From positions 62,001-126,000 of the forward strand of contig NZ_QXJC01000005.1 in NCBI RefSeq assembly GCF_003570885.1: a stretch of 64,000 nucleotides of DNA, read 5' to 3'. Source of the stretch: Simplicispira hankyongi (GTDB lineage: Bacteria > Pseudomonadota > Gammaproteobacteria > Burkholderiales > Burkholderiaceae_C). Below are positions 1-6,950 of this stretch, piece after piece; position 1 is the stretch's first letter; the number at the start of each line of letters is the position of its first letter. Both the position numbers and the translations under genes were made by a program. A model generated the notes under the pieces. The model was not told where the DNA came from. It saw nothing but the letters and a program-made list of their open reading frames with translations, and did no database searches.

Positions 1-2
1 CG

Positions 3-731
3 CTGGCGGTGCCGCAAGTGCCGGGGGAGTTGGGCGATCTCGCGCGCGCCATGGAGCGCATGCGCCTGCGGCTGGAGGGGCATGGCTATATCGAAGCGTA
101 CGTACGTGCGCTGACGCACGAGCTCAAAAGCCCGGTGGCGGCCATTCGCGGCGCAGGCGAGTTGCTGCAGGAGGACCTGCCGGCCAGCGACCGCGCGGCA
201 TTTGCCGGCCAGGTGGTGCAGCAGAGCGAGCGCCTGCAGCGCCTTATCGACCGGCTGCTGGAGCTGAGCAAATTGGAGCAGCGCCAGCAGGTAGACGCGC
301 AAGGCTGGGTGGCGCTGCACGACTGTGCGCGCGCCGCCATCGCCCACACCCAGGCGCGTGCTGGCCAGCGCGGTGTGGCGCTCACGCTCGCAGGCGATGG
401 CGCGAGCGGTCCGTGGGAGGCCGAGCTCATCGCCCTGGCCATCGGCAACCTGCTGGACAACGCCATCGATTTTTCGCCGGCCGGCAGCACCGTGGCGGTG
501 GAACTGCAGGGCAGCACCATCGCCGTGCAAGACAGCGGCCCCGGCGTGCCCGACTACGCCTTGCACCGCCTCGGTGAGCGCTTCTTCACCACCGCCCGCC
601 CCAACGGCGAGCGCAGCGGCTCGGGCCTGGGGCTGGCCATCGTGCAGCGGGTGGTGGCGCTCCATGGTGGGCGCATGGCGGTGCGCAATGCCGCGTCCGG
701 CCTGCGGGTGGAGTTGATCTTGCCTGCTTGA
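3..731 (+). CDS. creC: Sensor histidine kinase CreC, 3' part (5' end outside window)
   Basis: C-terminal part of a membrane sensor kinase that would phosphorylate the response regulator CreB. The frame is open to the left edge, so this is not a true start. Visible in order: a short stretch that looks like the end of a HAMP linker, the H-box HELKSPVAAIRGAGELL with the phospho-accepting His, the N-box GNLLDNAIDF, the G1 box DSGPGVPD, an F-box with RFFTT, and the G2 box GSGLGLAIV. The assignment as CreC rather than another kinase comes from its neighbour: creD lies 109 bases downstream behind three sites matching the CreB box. The upstream part and creB lie outside the window. Confidence 0.85.
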   Translation: MAVPQVPGELGDLARAMERMRLRLEGHGYIEAYVRALTHELKSPVAAIRGAGELLQEDLPASDRAAFAGQVVQQSERLQRLIDRLLELSKLEQRQQVDAQGWVALHDCARAAIAHTQARAGQRGVALTLAGDGASGPWEAELIALAIGNLLDNAIDFSPAGSTVAVELQGSTIAVQDSGPGVPDYALHRLGERFFTTARPNGERSGSGLGLAIVQRVVALHGGRMAVRNAASGLRVELILPA

Positions 732-760
732 CCCTTGCGCTTTGCGCTTTGTGGGCGGAC

Positions 761-820
761 TTCACACCGCCCTCACACACTTCATCCTGCCCTCACGGCG
801 GCGTTTCAGACTGCCTTCAC
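761..820 (+). promoter_or_regulatory. Three tandem CreB-box-like sites (cre-tags) upstream of creD
   Basis: The CreB box is described as TTCAC-N6-TTCAC. Three near-matches follow one another: TTCAC-N6-CTCAC at 761-776, TTCAT-N6-CTCAC at 781-796 and TTCAG-N6-TTCAC at 805-820. The first and third carry one mismatch each, the second two. Their starts are 20 and 24 bases apart, so they fall on nearly the same helix face. The last half-site is also the left arm of an inverted repeat, TTCAC-N7-GTGAA (816-832), ending just before the creD ribosome binding site. Confidence 0.7.
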
Positions 821-840
821 ATTGACTGTGAAGGACTCCC

Positions 841-2337
841 TTGAAACACCCCTGGTTCACCAAACTGGCCGCATTGGCCGCCGTGGTTCTGTTGCTGCTT
901 TTCGGCCTGGGCCAGATTGAAGACGTGGTGCAGGGCCGCCAGCACTACCGCAGCGCGGCCGCGCAAAGCGTGGCCAGCAGCCTGGCCGGACCGCAGACCT
1001 TGGTAGGCCCCCTCATCCACAGCGCCTGTGTGGAAAGCTGGGACATCGAAACGGGTACGGGTGATGCGCGCCACAGCGAAGAGCGGCGCCGAGAGTTCCT
1101 GCTGACCGCCATGCCCGACCAGCTTGATGTGCGGTCGGGCGCGGCCATGGAAGAGCGTGCGCGCGGCCTGCACAAGGTCAATGCCTATACGCTCAAGACG
1201 CACCTGCAAGCGCACTGGGCCTCGCTGGCCAGCTTGCAGCCGCAGACGACGGTGCGCGGCTCGCGCATGCAGTGCGGGGCGCCCATCTTGATGCTGGGCG
1301 TGGGGGATGCGCGCGGCATCCGCACCGCGCAGCTTGCGCTGGACGGCGGCGCAGCGCTGGCATTGAAGCCGGGCACCTTCCATCCCGTCTACAGCCGGGG
1401 ATTGCACGCGCTGCTGCCGCCAGCAGTGCTGGGCCAGGCGGCGGGCTTTTCCGCCGTGCTGGACCTGGAGCTCGTGGGCACCGAGCGCCTGTCCATCGTG
1501 CCGCTGGGCAACCACACCGCGGTGATGCTGGACAGCGGCTGGCCGCACCCGTCGTTTGGCGGTCGCTTTTTGCCGTCCGAGCGTGAAGTGCGCAGCGATG
1601 GTTTTAGCGCGCGCTGGCGCTTGTCGTCGCTCGCCACCACGGCGCAGCAGGACGTCGCGGCGGGCAAGCCAGTGTGCACGGCCGCCGCCGCCGACGACGA
1701 GGGCCCGCAAGTGGTCCCGGCAGGCAGCAAAGGCTGTGCCGACAGCTTCAGCGTGGCCTTCATCGACCCGGTGAACCCGTATTCGCTTGCCGACCGCGCC
1801 ACCAAGTACGGGCTGCTGTTCATCGCCCTCACGTTTGTCGCCGTGGGCTTGTTCGAACTGATGGGCAATACCCTCCAAGCCCCACCGCGCAGCGGGTCGC
1901 TCCCCTCCGAGGGGGCCGCTTTTCTATTTTGGGGCGGCCAGGCGATGGAAACCCTGCGCGTGCATCCGGTGCAGTACCTGCTGGTGGGCAGCGCGCTGAG
2001 CAGCTTCTTCCTGCTGCTGCTCAGCCTGTCGGAGCACCTGCCCTTTGGCGCCGCCTACGCGCTGGCAGCCAGTGCCTGCGTGCTGCTGCTCGGCTACTAC
2101 GCCTGCCACATGCTGGGCAGCGTGCGCCGGGGCCTGCCGTTTGGTGCAGGCATGGGGCTGCTCTACGCCCTGCTGTACGTGCTGCTGCAACTGGAACAAA
2201 CGGCGCTGGTCGTGGGCTCGGTGGCGCTGTTCGCCGTGCTCGCCCTGGTGATGGTGCTGACGCGCCGGGTGAACTGGTACGGCCTGGCATCGGGCCGCGC
2301 CCTGCCACCGCTGCCACCCGTGCCGGACAGGTCATGA
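841..2337 (+). CDS. creD: Inner membrane protein CreD
   Basis: CreD-family inner membrane protein of 498 residues, the classic CreBC-regulated target; its biochemical role is unclear. It has an N-terminal membrane segment (about residues 7-22), a large periplasmic domain with AAAQSVASSLAGPQTLVGPL near the start, and a C-terminal block of several membrane helices including LRVHPVQYLLVG and LSEHLPFGAAYALAA. The start is TTG, eight bases after AAGGA; no in-frame ATG fits better. Oddity: where family members run directly from the FELL-type sequence into the LRVHPVQY helix, this protein has about 25 extra residues (roughly 341-366), encoded by a GC-rich palindromic repeat at about 1864-1945. The frame stays open. 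It overlaps the next small gene by ATGA. Confidence 0.93.
   Translation: MKHPWFTKLAALAAVVLLLLFGLGQIEDVVQGRQHYRSAAAQSVASSLAGPQTLVGPLIHSACVESWDIETGTGDARHSEERRREFLLTAMPDQLDVRSGAAMEERARGLHKVNAYTLKTHLQAHWASLASLQPQTTVRGSRMQCGAPILMLGVGDARGIRTAQLALDGGAALALKPGTFHPVYSRGLHALLPPAVLGQAAGFSAVLDLELVGTERLSIVPLGNHTAVMLDSGWPHPSFGGRFLPSEREVRSDGFSARWRLSSLATTAQQDVAAGKPVCTAAAADDEGPQVVPAGSKGCADSFSVAFIDPVNPYSLADRATKYGLLFIALTFVAVGLFELMGNTLQAPPRSGSLPSEGAAFLFWGGQAMETLRVHPVQYLLVGSALSSFFLLLLSLSEHLPFGAAYALAASACVLLLGYYACHMLGSVRRGLPFGAGMGLLYALLYVLLQLEQTALVVGSVALFAVLALVMVLTRRVNWYGLASGRALPPLPPVPDRS
1864..1945. repeat. GC-rich palindromic repeat inserted in frame in creD
   Basis: Contains two small hairpins, CCGC-gca-GCGG at 1885-1895 and CCCCT-ccg-AGGGG at 1902-1914, followed by a T-rich stretch and GGGGCGGCC. 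The GGGGG...GGGGCGGCC arrangement resembles the element at 41421-41533. It codes for residues with no counterpart in the CreD family as I know it, so it looks like an insertion whose length preserved the frame. Exact ends are uncertain. Confidence 0.55.
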
Positions 2338-2639
2338 GCGCGCAAGACATGTTCTTGGCGCCTGTGAGCGCCTGGGCGCAGCACCTGATGGCCCCGGTGG
2401 TGGCCGAGCAGAGGCAATTGCCTCCCGGGGAGGCGCAACGCGTGCAGCGCCTGCACGACCAGTTGCTTGCCGCCCTTCAGGCGCGCGACCGGAGGGCCTT
2501 GCGCAGCGCGCGCCAAGCTGTGCTGGAAGCGGCGCTCGTGCAGCCTGGCAGCCCGGCGGAGCGCTCTGCGCTGCGGGCCCTTGCATGGCGCATGGCGGCC
2601 TTGCTGCCGGCAGCCATCCGCAGAGGCCAGAATGGGTAG
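2334..2639 (+). CDS. Hypothetical protein coupled to creD
   Basis: Small open frame of 101 residues. Its ATG overlaps the creD stop (ATGA), which suggests translational coupling, and an SD-like GGACAGG lies a few bases upstream. The product is Ala/Arg/Leu-rich and probably helical, with a cluster of Arg near QARDRRALRSARQ, and has no signal peptide or obvious membrane segment. I do not recognise a family. Support is positional only (overlap plus codon bias), so it could be a non-coding open frame at the end of the creD transcript. Confidence 0.5.
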   Translation: MSAQDMFLAPVSAWAQHLMAPVVAEQRQLPPGEAQRVQRLHDQLLAALQARDRRALRSARQAVLEAALVQPGSPAERSALRALAWRMAALLPAAIRRGQNG

Positions 2640-2709
2640 CCAGATTGGCTCAGCCGCGGCGTTGGCAGGGGGCGCCTGCACCCCGGCATAGCGGGCCTGA
2701 GTACCGCCG

Positions 2710-2775
2710 AAAATAGGAATGAAATTGGCTGCTTGCGCTTGCTGCATAAGCGCAAGCAGCTTCTTTATTGATAGC
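2710..2775. repeat. Interspersed dyad repeat, copy 1 (also a likely bidirectional terminator)
   Basis: A perfect 13-base inverted repeat (arms 2728-2740 and 2748-2760, 7-base loop) with core TGCTTGCGCTT/AAGCGCAAGCA, flanked by AT-rich sequence ending in TTGATAGC. The same pattern recurs at 19531-19586, 40126-40184, 43425-43484, 47140-47180 and 63466-63533. This copy lies between the ends of two convergent genes and is followed by TTCTTTATT, so it may also end transcripts. Confidence 0.85.
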
Positions 2776-2776
2776 G

Positions 2777-3403
2777 TCAGTGTGTGTGCGTGGCCCTGCC
2801 GCCCAGGCGCTGCACCAGCGCCGCATCGATGCCAGCAAAGGCCCGCACCTCGCCACCGCGCTGCGCGGCAAAGGCACGCGCCGCCTGCTCGGAAGCAAAC
2901 GCGGGCAGGTTGCCCGCGCGCATCGGCCCGTGGGCAGAGGAGCCGACGACGTAGAACGCGTTGGTGGCGTTGAGCATCTGCAGGCTGCCAAAATCGGTCA
3001 CGTAGCGCGCCACGATGTCGTCCGCGCTGCGTCCTGGGGTGTAGCGGCCAACGTTGTTCAGGTACATGAACAGGCTCAGAGGCGAATCAAAAAACTGCGC
3101 ATCGCCGTTGGCAAAGATGATCTGCGCCGCCCAATTGGGCGCGCGTGCGGGGTACATGCCGCAGACCGGGCAGCGCACGCCTGCGGGCACCGGCCGGGCG
3201 GCGGCCAGGGGCAAACCCGAGGCCGGGTCATAGGGCGTGGGCGGCGCCACCAGACAGACATCGCTCTCCGGCACGGGCACGGCCTTGCCGGTGATCCAGC
3301 GGCTGGCGCCTGGCAAGAACGCCAGCGCCGGCCCTGCCAGCAACACGGCGGCCAGGGCGCGCCGCGTCGGGCGCGCGAGCGGCAAGATGTGCGAGGCGTG
3401 CAT
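2777..3403 (-). CDS. NosL-like protein, second copy
   Basis: A 208-residue NosL-family protein, last gene of the nos operon. After a hydrophobic N-terminal segment (about residues 14-30, possibly an uncleaved anchor, without a clear lipobox) it carries the CPVCGM motif near residue 77 and the family core AQIIFANGDAQFFDSP, followed by the AFYVVGS and GGEVRAF strands. It ends in THTH, which could add a metal ligand. NosL proteins bind Cu(I) and support assembly of the NosZ copper sites. It lies 11 bases after nosL and differs from it in keeping the full CxxCGM motif and lacking a lipobox. Its exact function is inferred. Confidence 0.8.
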   Translation of the reverse strand: MHASHILPLARPTRRALAAVLLAGPALAFLPGASRWITGKAVPVPESDVCLVAPPTPYDPASGLPLAAARPVPAGVRCPVCGMYPARAPNWAAQIIFANGDAQFFDSPLSLFMYLNNVGRYTPGRSADDIVARYVTDFGSLQMLNATNAFYVVGSSAHGPMRAGNLPAFASEQAARAFAAQRGGEVRAFAGIDAALVQRLGGRATHTH

Positions 3404-3414
3404 GGTGGGGGTGC

Positions 3415-3960
3415 CTACATGCGGGAGTCGTGTTGCGCGCCGCCGCTCAGGTCCACCATGTCTGGCTTGATGGCGGCGAACGCCAGCACTTTGCCGCCGT
3501 TTTCAGCAGCAAAGTGCTGCGCATCGGCCTCCAGCGCAAAACTTCCTACCGTGGGTCCCATGGAGCCTGTGCGCTTGCTGCCGAACACATAGAAAGCGCT
3601 GCGTGCATCGATCCAGTGGCCCTCTGGGTGGTCCCAGTCGGCCTTGGCCATGTCTTGCACGAAGACTGCCCGGACCGCCCGGACCTGCTCGCCTGCGAGC
3701 AGGGTGCTCAGCACTTCCATGGTGTCGCAGAAGAAGGCGGGCTTTTCCTGGTCGGCATAGAAGATCTGCGCCTTGGGGCCAGGGTAGTCGGACAGCAGCA
3801 TGCCATCGAGATCGCAGCTCGTGCTGCGGTCAATCTCTACCGGCACAATGCTCGCGCTGTCGGTGGCCTTGTGGCAGCCGGCCAAGCCGAGCGTGGCGCC
3901 CAGGACGGCTACGGCGAGCAGCGAGCGAAGGGAAAAAGCAAAGTCGGGTTTGAGGTTCAT
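3415..3960 (-). CDS. nosL: NosL copper chaperone lipoprotein
   Basis: 181-residue lipoprotein; the lipobox LAGC lies near residue 29 after the hydrophobic stretch LLAVAVLGATLG. The NosL domain begins with CDLDGM, where only one Cys of the usual CxxCGM remains, and continues with IFYADQEKPAFFCDTMEVL, AFYVFGS, TGSMGP and GGKVLAF. NosL is an outer-membrane-anchored Cu(I)-binding protein that helps supply the copper centres of NosZ. The ATG at 3960 is chosen over an upstream in-frame start because GGAGAT sits eight bases before it and it starts at the signal peptide. It overlaps the nosY stop as ATGA. Confidence 0.9.
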   Translation of the reverse strand: MNLKPDFAFSLRSLLAVAVLGATLGLAGCHKATDSASIVPVEIDRSTSCDLDGMLLSDYPGPKAQIFYADQEKPAFFCDTMEVLSTLLAGEQVRAVRAVFVQDMAKADWDHPEGHWIDARSAFYVFGSKRTGSMGPTVGSFALEADAQHFAAENGGKVLAFAAIKPDMVDLSGGAQHDSRM

Positions 3961-4769
3961 CGAAATCTCCAGCGTGCCACCAGAAGCGGCAGAACAATCC
4001 ATAGCACCATGACGCCGCCGAGCAGCCCCTGGCTGCCCAGCGAGGCCGGCACGATGGTCGAGAGGCCATAGAGCGTGCGCACGTCGTCAAGCGAAAACAC
4101 ATTCAGGATGCGAAACACGTCGGCCGGGTTGAGCAGCAGCAGCCAGGCAAAGACGTCACCGCCAAAGTGCCCCCCCGTGGCCACCAGCACGCCGAGCAGC
4201 AGCAGGTCAAACACCAGCACGAAGAAGAACCACAAGGCAATCGCCATGCCCGATGCACGCGTGCGTTCGCGCGCCACCACCGACAGCAGCACGGCCAGGC
4301 TCAGGAACGCCAGCCCCAGCAGCACGGAACTGATCATGAAGCCGAAGTAGTGGTACAGCCCGGCCCAGCTCAACTGTTGGTAGAGCAGCACCGCCACCAG
4401 GCCAAAGCCTGCCAGTGTCGAGAGCGTCAGCGCCGCAGCCAGGCCCAGGTACTTGCCCAGCAAGAGTTCCAGCCGCGTAATGGGCAGCGCCAGCAGCAGA
4501 TCGAGCGAGCCCCGCTCGCGCTCACCGACGATGGCGTCAAACCCCAGGAGCAGTGCGATCAGCGGGATCAAATAAATGACCAGGCTGACCAGGCTGGCGA
4601 TCGTGACTTCGATGGAGCGAAAGCCGACCGCGCCCTGCTGCGCACCGCCGAAATAGGCAATGACCAGCGAGAACACGGTGAACACCAGCGCCACGGCCAG
4701 CACCCAGCGGTTGCGCATGCGGTCGCGGAATTCCTTCGCGGCCAGGGTGAAGATTTGCGTCAATTCCAT
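3957..4769 (-). CDS. nosY: NosY, membrane permease of the NosDFY maturation ABC transporter
   Basis: Integral membrane subunit of the Nos maturation ABC complex. About 270 residues with a cytoplasmic N-terminus (AAKEFRDRMRNRW) and six hydrophobic spans, typical of ABC-2 type permeases; GERERGSLDLLLALPITR is the coupling region after the second span. It pairs with the ATPase NosF and the periplasmic NosD. The chosen ATG at 4769 places the family's N-terminal sequence first; a TTG at 4778 that overlaps the nosF stop adds three residues and cannot be excluded. Its 3' end overlaps nosL by ATGA. Confidence 0.93.
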   Translation of the reverse strand: MELTQIFTLAAKEFRDRMRNRWVLAVALVFTVFSLVIAYFGGAQQGAVGFRSIEVTIASLVSLVIYLIPLIALLLGFDAIVGERERGSLDLLLALPITRLELLLGKYLGLAAALTLSTLAGFGLVAVLLYQQLSWAGLYHYFGFMISSVLLGLAFLSLAVLLSVVARERTRASGMAIALWFFFVLVFDLLLLGVLVATGGHFGGDVFAWLLLLNPADVFRILNVFSLDDVRTLYGLSTIVPASLGSQGLLGGVMVLWIVLPLLVARWRFR

Positions 4770-4774
4770 GCGGG

Positions 4775-5707
4775 TCAATCTGAAAAACCGAAGAACAGGT
4801 CTTCAAGCGAGGGTTCGCGCAGCGCCAGGTCCCGCACCTGGGTGCCAAAAGGGGCGAGGGCTGCCAGTACCGCCATCTTGTGCTCGCGTGGGCAGGCCAG
4901 GCGCAGGCCGCCCGTGATGGGGTCGGCGGCGGCGCCCGTTGCGCCGTGCAGGGCGGTGCCCACCGCTTGCACGCAACCGGGTTCGAGTGCCAGGTCGAAC
5001 ACCAGCGGCATCTGTGTCTGGTCGCGCAGTGCTTGCACACTGCCCAGCGCCTGAATGCGGCCATTGGCCATGATGGCAAGCCGGTCCACGCGCTCTTGCA
5101 ATTCGGCCAGGATGTGCGAGGTGATGACGACAGTCACGCCGCCGGTCTGCAGCGTGCGCAGCGTGGCGTAGAAATCGCGTATCGCCTGCGGGTCGAGACC
5201 ATTGGTCGGCTCGTCGAGAAACAGCACCTGCGGGGCGCCCAACAGGGCCTGTGCAAAGCCCAGGCGCTGGCGCATGCCCTTGGAATACTCGCGCACTGGC
5301 CGTTTAAGCGCGTGTGCCAGGCCCACGCGTTCCAGCAGACCAGGACATTGGTCCAGCGGCGCATGCTTGAGGCGGGCGAAGAAGTGCAGCGTTTCCAGGC
5401 CGCTCAGGTTGTCGTAGAGCACGACGTTTTCGGGCAGGTAGCCGATGTGTCTCCGTGCGGCGCGAAAGCCCCGGCCGCGTACCGGTGCGCCGCCGAGCAC
5501 GATGCTGCCGCTGCTTGCCGCTTCCAGCCCGAGCATCATTTTGAACAGGGTGCTCTTGCCAGCGCCGTTGTGGCCAATGAGGCCAAAAATCTCGCCGCGC
5601 GCGATGTCGAGGTCTACGCCATCGACCGCGTGCACCGCACCGTAATATTTGGTGACGCCGCGCAGCGAAACCGCCGCTTGTGCGTCAACCGGGGAAGTAC
5701 TTGCCAC
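4775..5707 (-). CDS. nosF: NosF, ATPase of the NosDFY ABC transporter
   Basis: Cytoplasmic ABC ATPase of 310 residues. Walker A GHNGAGKSTLFK, signature YSKGMRQRLGFAQALL, Walker B QVLFLDEPTNGLDP and the switch His in TSHIL are all present, followed by a C-terminal domain as in other ABC-2 partners. The start is a GTG at 5707 with GGAG eight bases upstream; it gives the family's usual length, whereas the longest frame would add 31 unlikely residues. The first 23 bases overlap the end of nosD in another frame, and the stop nearly touches the nosY start, so the genes are tightly coupled. Confidence 0.93.
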   Translation of the reverse strand: MASTSPVDAQAAVSLRGVTKYYGAVHAVDGVDLDIARGEIFGLIGHNGAGKSTLFKMMLGLEAASSGSIVLGGAPVRGRGFRAARRHIGYLPENVVLYDNLSGLETLHFFARLKHAPLDQCPGLLERVGLAHALKRPVREYSKGMRQRLGFAQALLGAPQVLFLDEPTNGLDPQAIRDFYATLRTLQTGGVTVVITSHILAELQERVDRLAIMANGRIQALGSVQALRDQTQMPLVFDLALEPGCVQAVGTALHGATGAAADPITGGLRLACPREHKMAVLAALAPFGTQVRDLALREPSLEDLFFGFSD

Positions 5708-6950
5708 GCCAGAGGCTCCAGTTCGTGTGTTCAGGGTGCATGCGCGGGTGCGCGTCGACGATCGAGGGGACGCGCAGCACAGGAAATTGTTGGCCAACAA
5801 GTCGCAGCGCCTGCACTGCGGGGCTGGCCAGCAGCAGCTTCATGCCCGGGTAGCGCCAAGTCAGGCGGTCCACCATATCGTTGGCTGTGTAGGGGACGTC
5901 GCCAATGCCATTGCCGTCGCGGTCCCAGCCAATGTAGTTGCTCCAGTAGTTGCCTATTTTTCCGCCCCAGGCTTCGTCTTTGGTGCCGATGTAGCGGATC
6001 TGCTGGCGGTTGTCGATGAAGTCGTTTTTCTCGACGACGTTGTTCTTCACGCCGGCCGAGAGATGGGCGCCGACGAAGTTGTCGACGATGAGGTTGTGGC
6101 GCAGGGTCACGTACTCGACGTCGTAGATGAAAAAGCCACGCTGGTTGCCGGCGACGATGTTGTTTTCAACCACCGAGTCCTGTACCGAGCGCAGCATGAT
6201 GCCGTGGTCGGCATTGCCCCAGGCGCGGTTGCCGCGCACGGTCTGATTGTGCACTTCCATCAGCGCCAGGCCGCCGCGGTTGTAGTAGCTATCGTTGTCT
6301 TCCCACAGGTTGTAGTAGGACGACATGTAGTGCGCGCCGTAGCGGCTGTGGTGCAGTTTGTTGCCCCGGAACACCGCGTGGTGCGAGACATCGACATACA
6401 GTGCATCGCGCACAAAGCTGATGTTGTTGCCGATGATCTGGGCGCGCTGGGAATTGTAGAGCTCGATACCGTTGCCGCGCCGCCCCGAGTCGTAGTCGCG
6501 CTTGCCAGTGATGGTGTTGCCTTCGATCCGCACGTCGTTCGCCTTCTCGATCCACAGCCCGAACAGGTTGTAGGTGAGGTCGCAGTGCTGCACCACGGCA
6601 CGGTCTGAACCGGGGTAGAGGTAAATACCGGCGTTCTGGCCTTGCAGGCTGCTGCCCGAGTCGCGCACGATCAGGCCTTCGATCGTGACATCGGTCGCGG
6701 TGACGCGGATGGTGTCGCCCTGGTTGCCGCCGCTGATGGTGGGGCGGTCGATGCCGCGCAGGATCAAAGGCTTGTTGATCAGCAGGTTGGCGCGGTACTG
6801 GCCGCGCGCCACTTCCACGGTGTCGCCCGGCGCCGCAGCGCGCACGGCGGCGGCCAGGTCCTGGCCCGGCTGCACCTGCAGGGTGGCCGCATGCGCGGCC
6901 CCCGCCAGCAGCAGCGCCGTGCACAGGGCCGGAAGCAGACGCAGGTTCAT
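5685..6950 (-). CDS. nosD: NosD, periplasmic copper-site maturation protein
   Basis: 421-residue periplasmic protein with a Sec signal peptide (MNLRLLPALCTALLLAGAAHA) and a right-handed parallel beta-helix built of CASH/NosD repeats: recurring N-x-I-x-G-N-type turns such as EGNTITG, IGNNISF, FRGNKLHH and VRGNRAWGN run from about residue 70 to 330. NosD acts with NosF and NosY in assembling the NosZ copper cluster. The start overlaps the nosR stop (ATGA); upstream in-frame sequence is antisense-like and lies inside nosR. Confidence 0.95.
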   Translation of the reverse strand: MNLRLLPALCTALLLAGAAHAATLQVQPGQDLAAAVRAAAPGDTVEVARGQYRANLLINKPLILRGIDRPTISGGNQGDTIRVTATDVTIEGLIVRDSGSSLQGQNAGIYLYPGSDRAVVQHCDLTYNLFGLWIEKANDVRIEGNTITGKRDYDSGRRGNGIELYNSQRAQIIGNNISFVRDALYVDVSHHAVFRGNKLHHSRYGAHYMSSYYNLWEDNDSYYNRGGLALMEVHNQTVRGNRAWGNADHGIMLRSVQDSVVENNIVAGNQRGFFIYDVEYVTLRHNLIVDNFVGAHLSAGVKNNVVEKNDFIDNRQQIRYIGTKDEAWGGKIGNYWSNYIGWDRDGNGIGDVPYTANDMVDRLTWRYPGMKLLLASPAVQALRLVGQQFPVLRVPSIVDAHPRMHPEHTNWSLWRGKYFPG

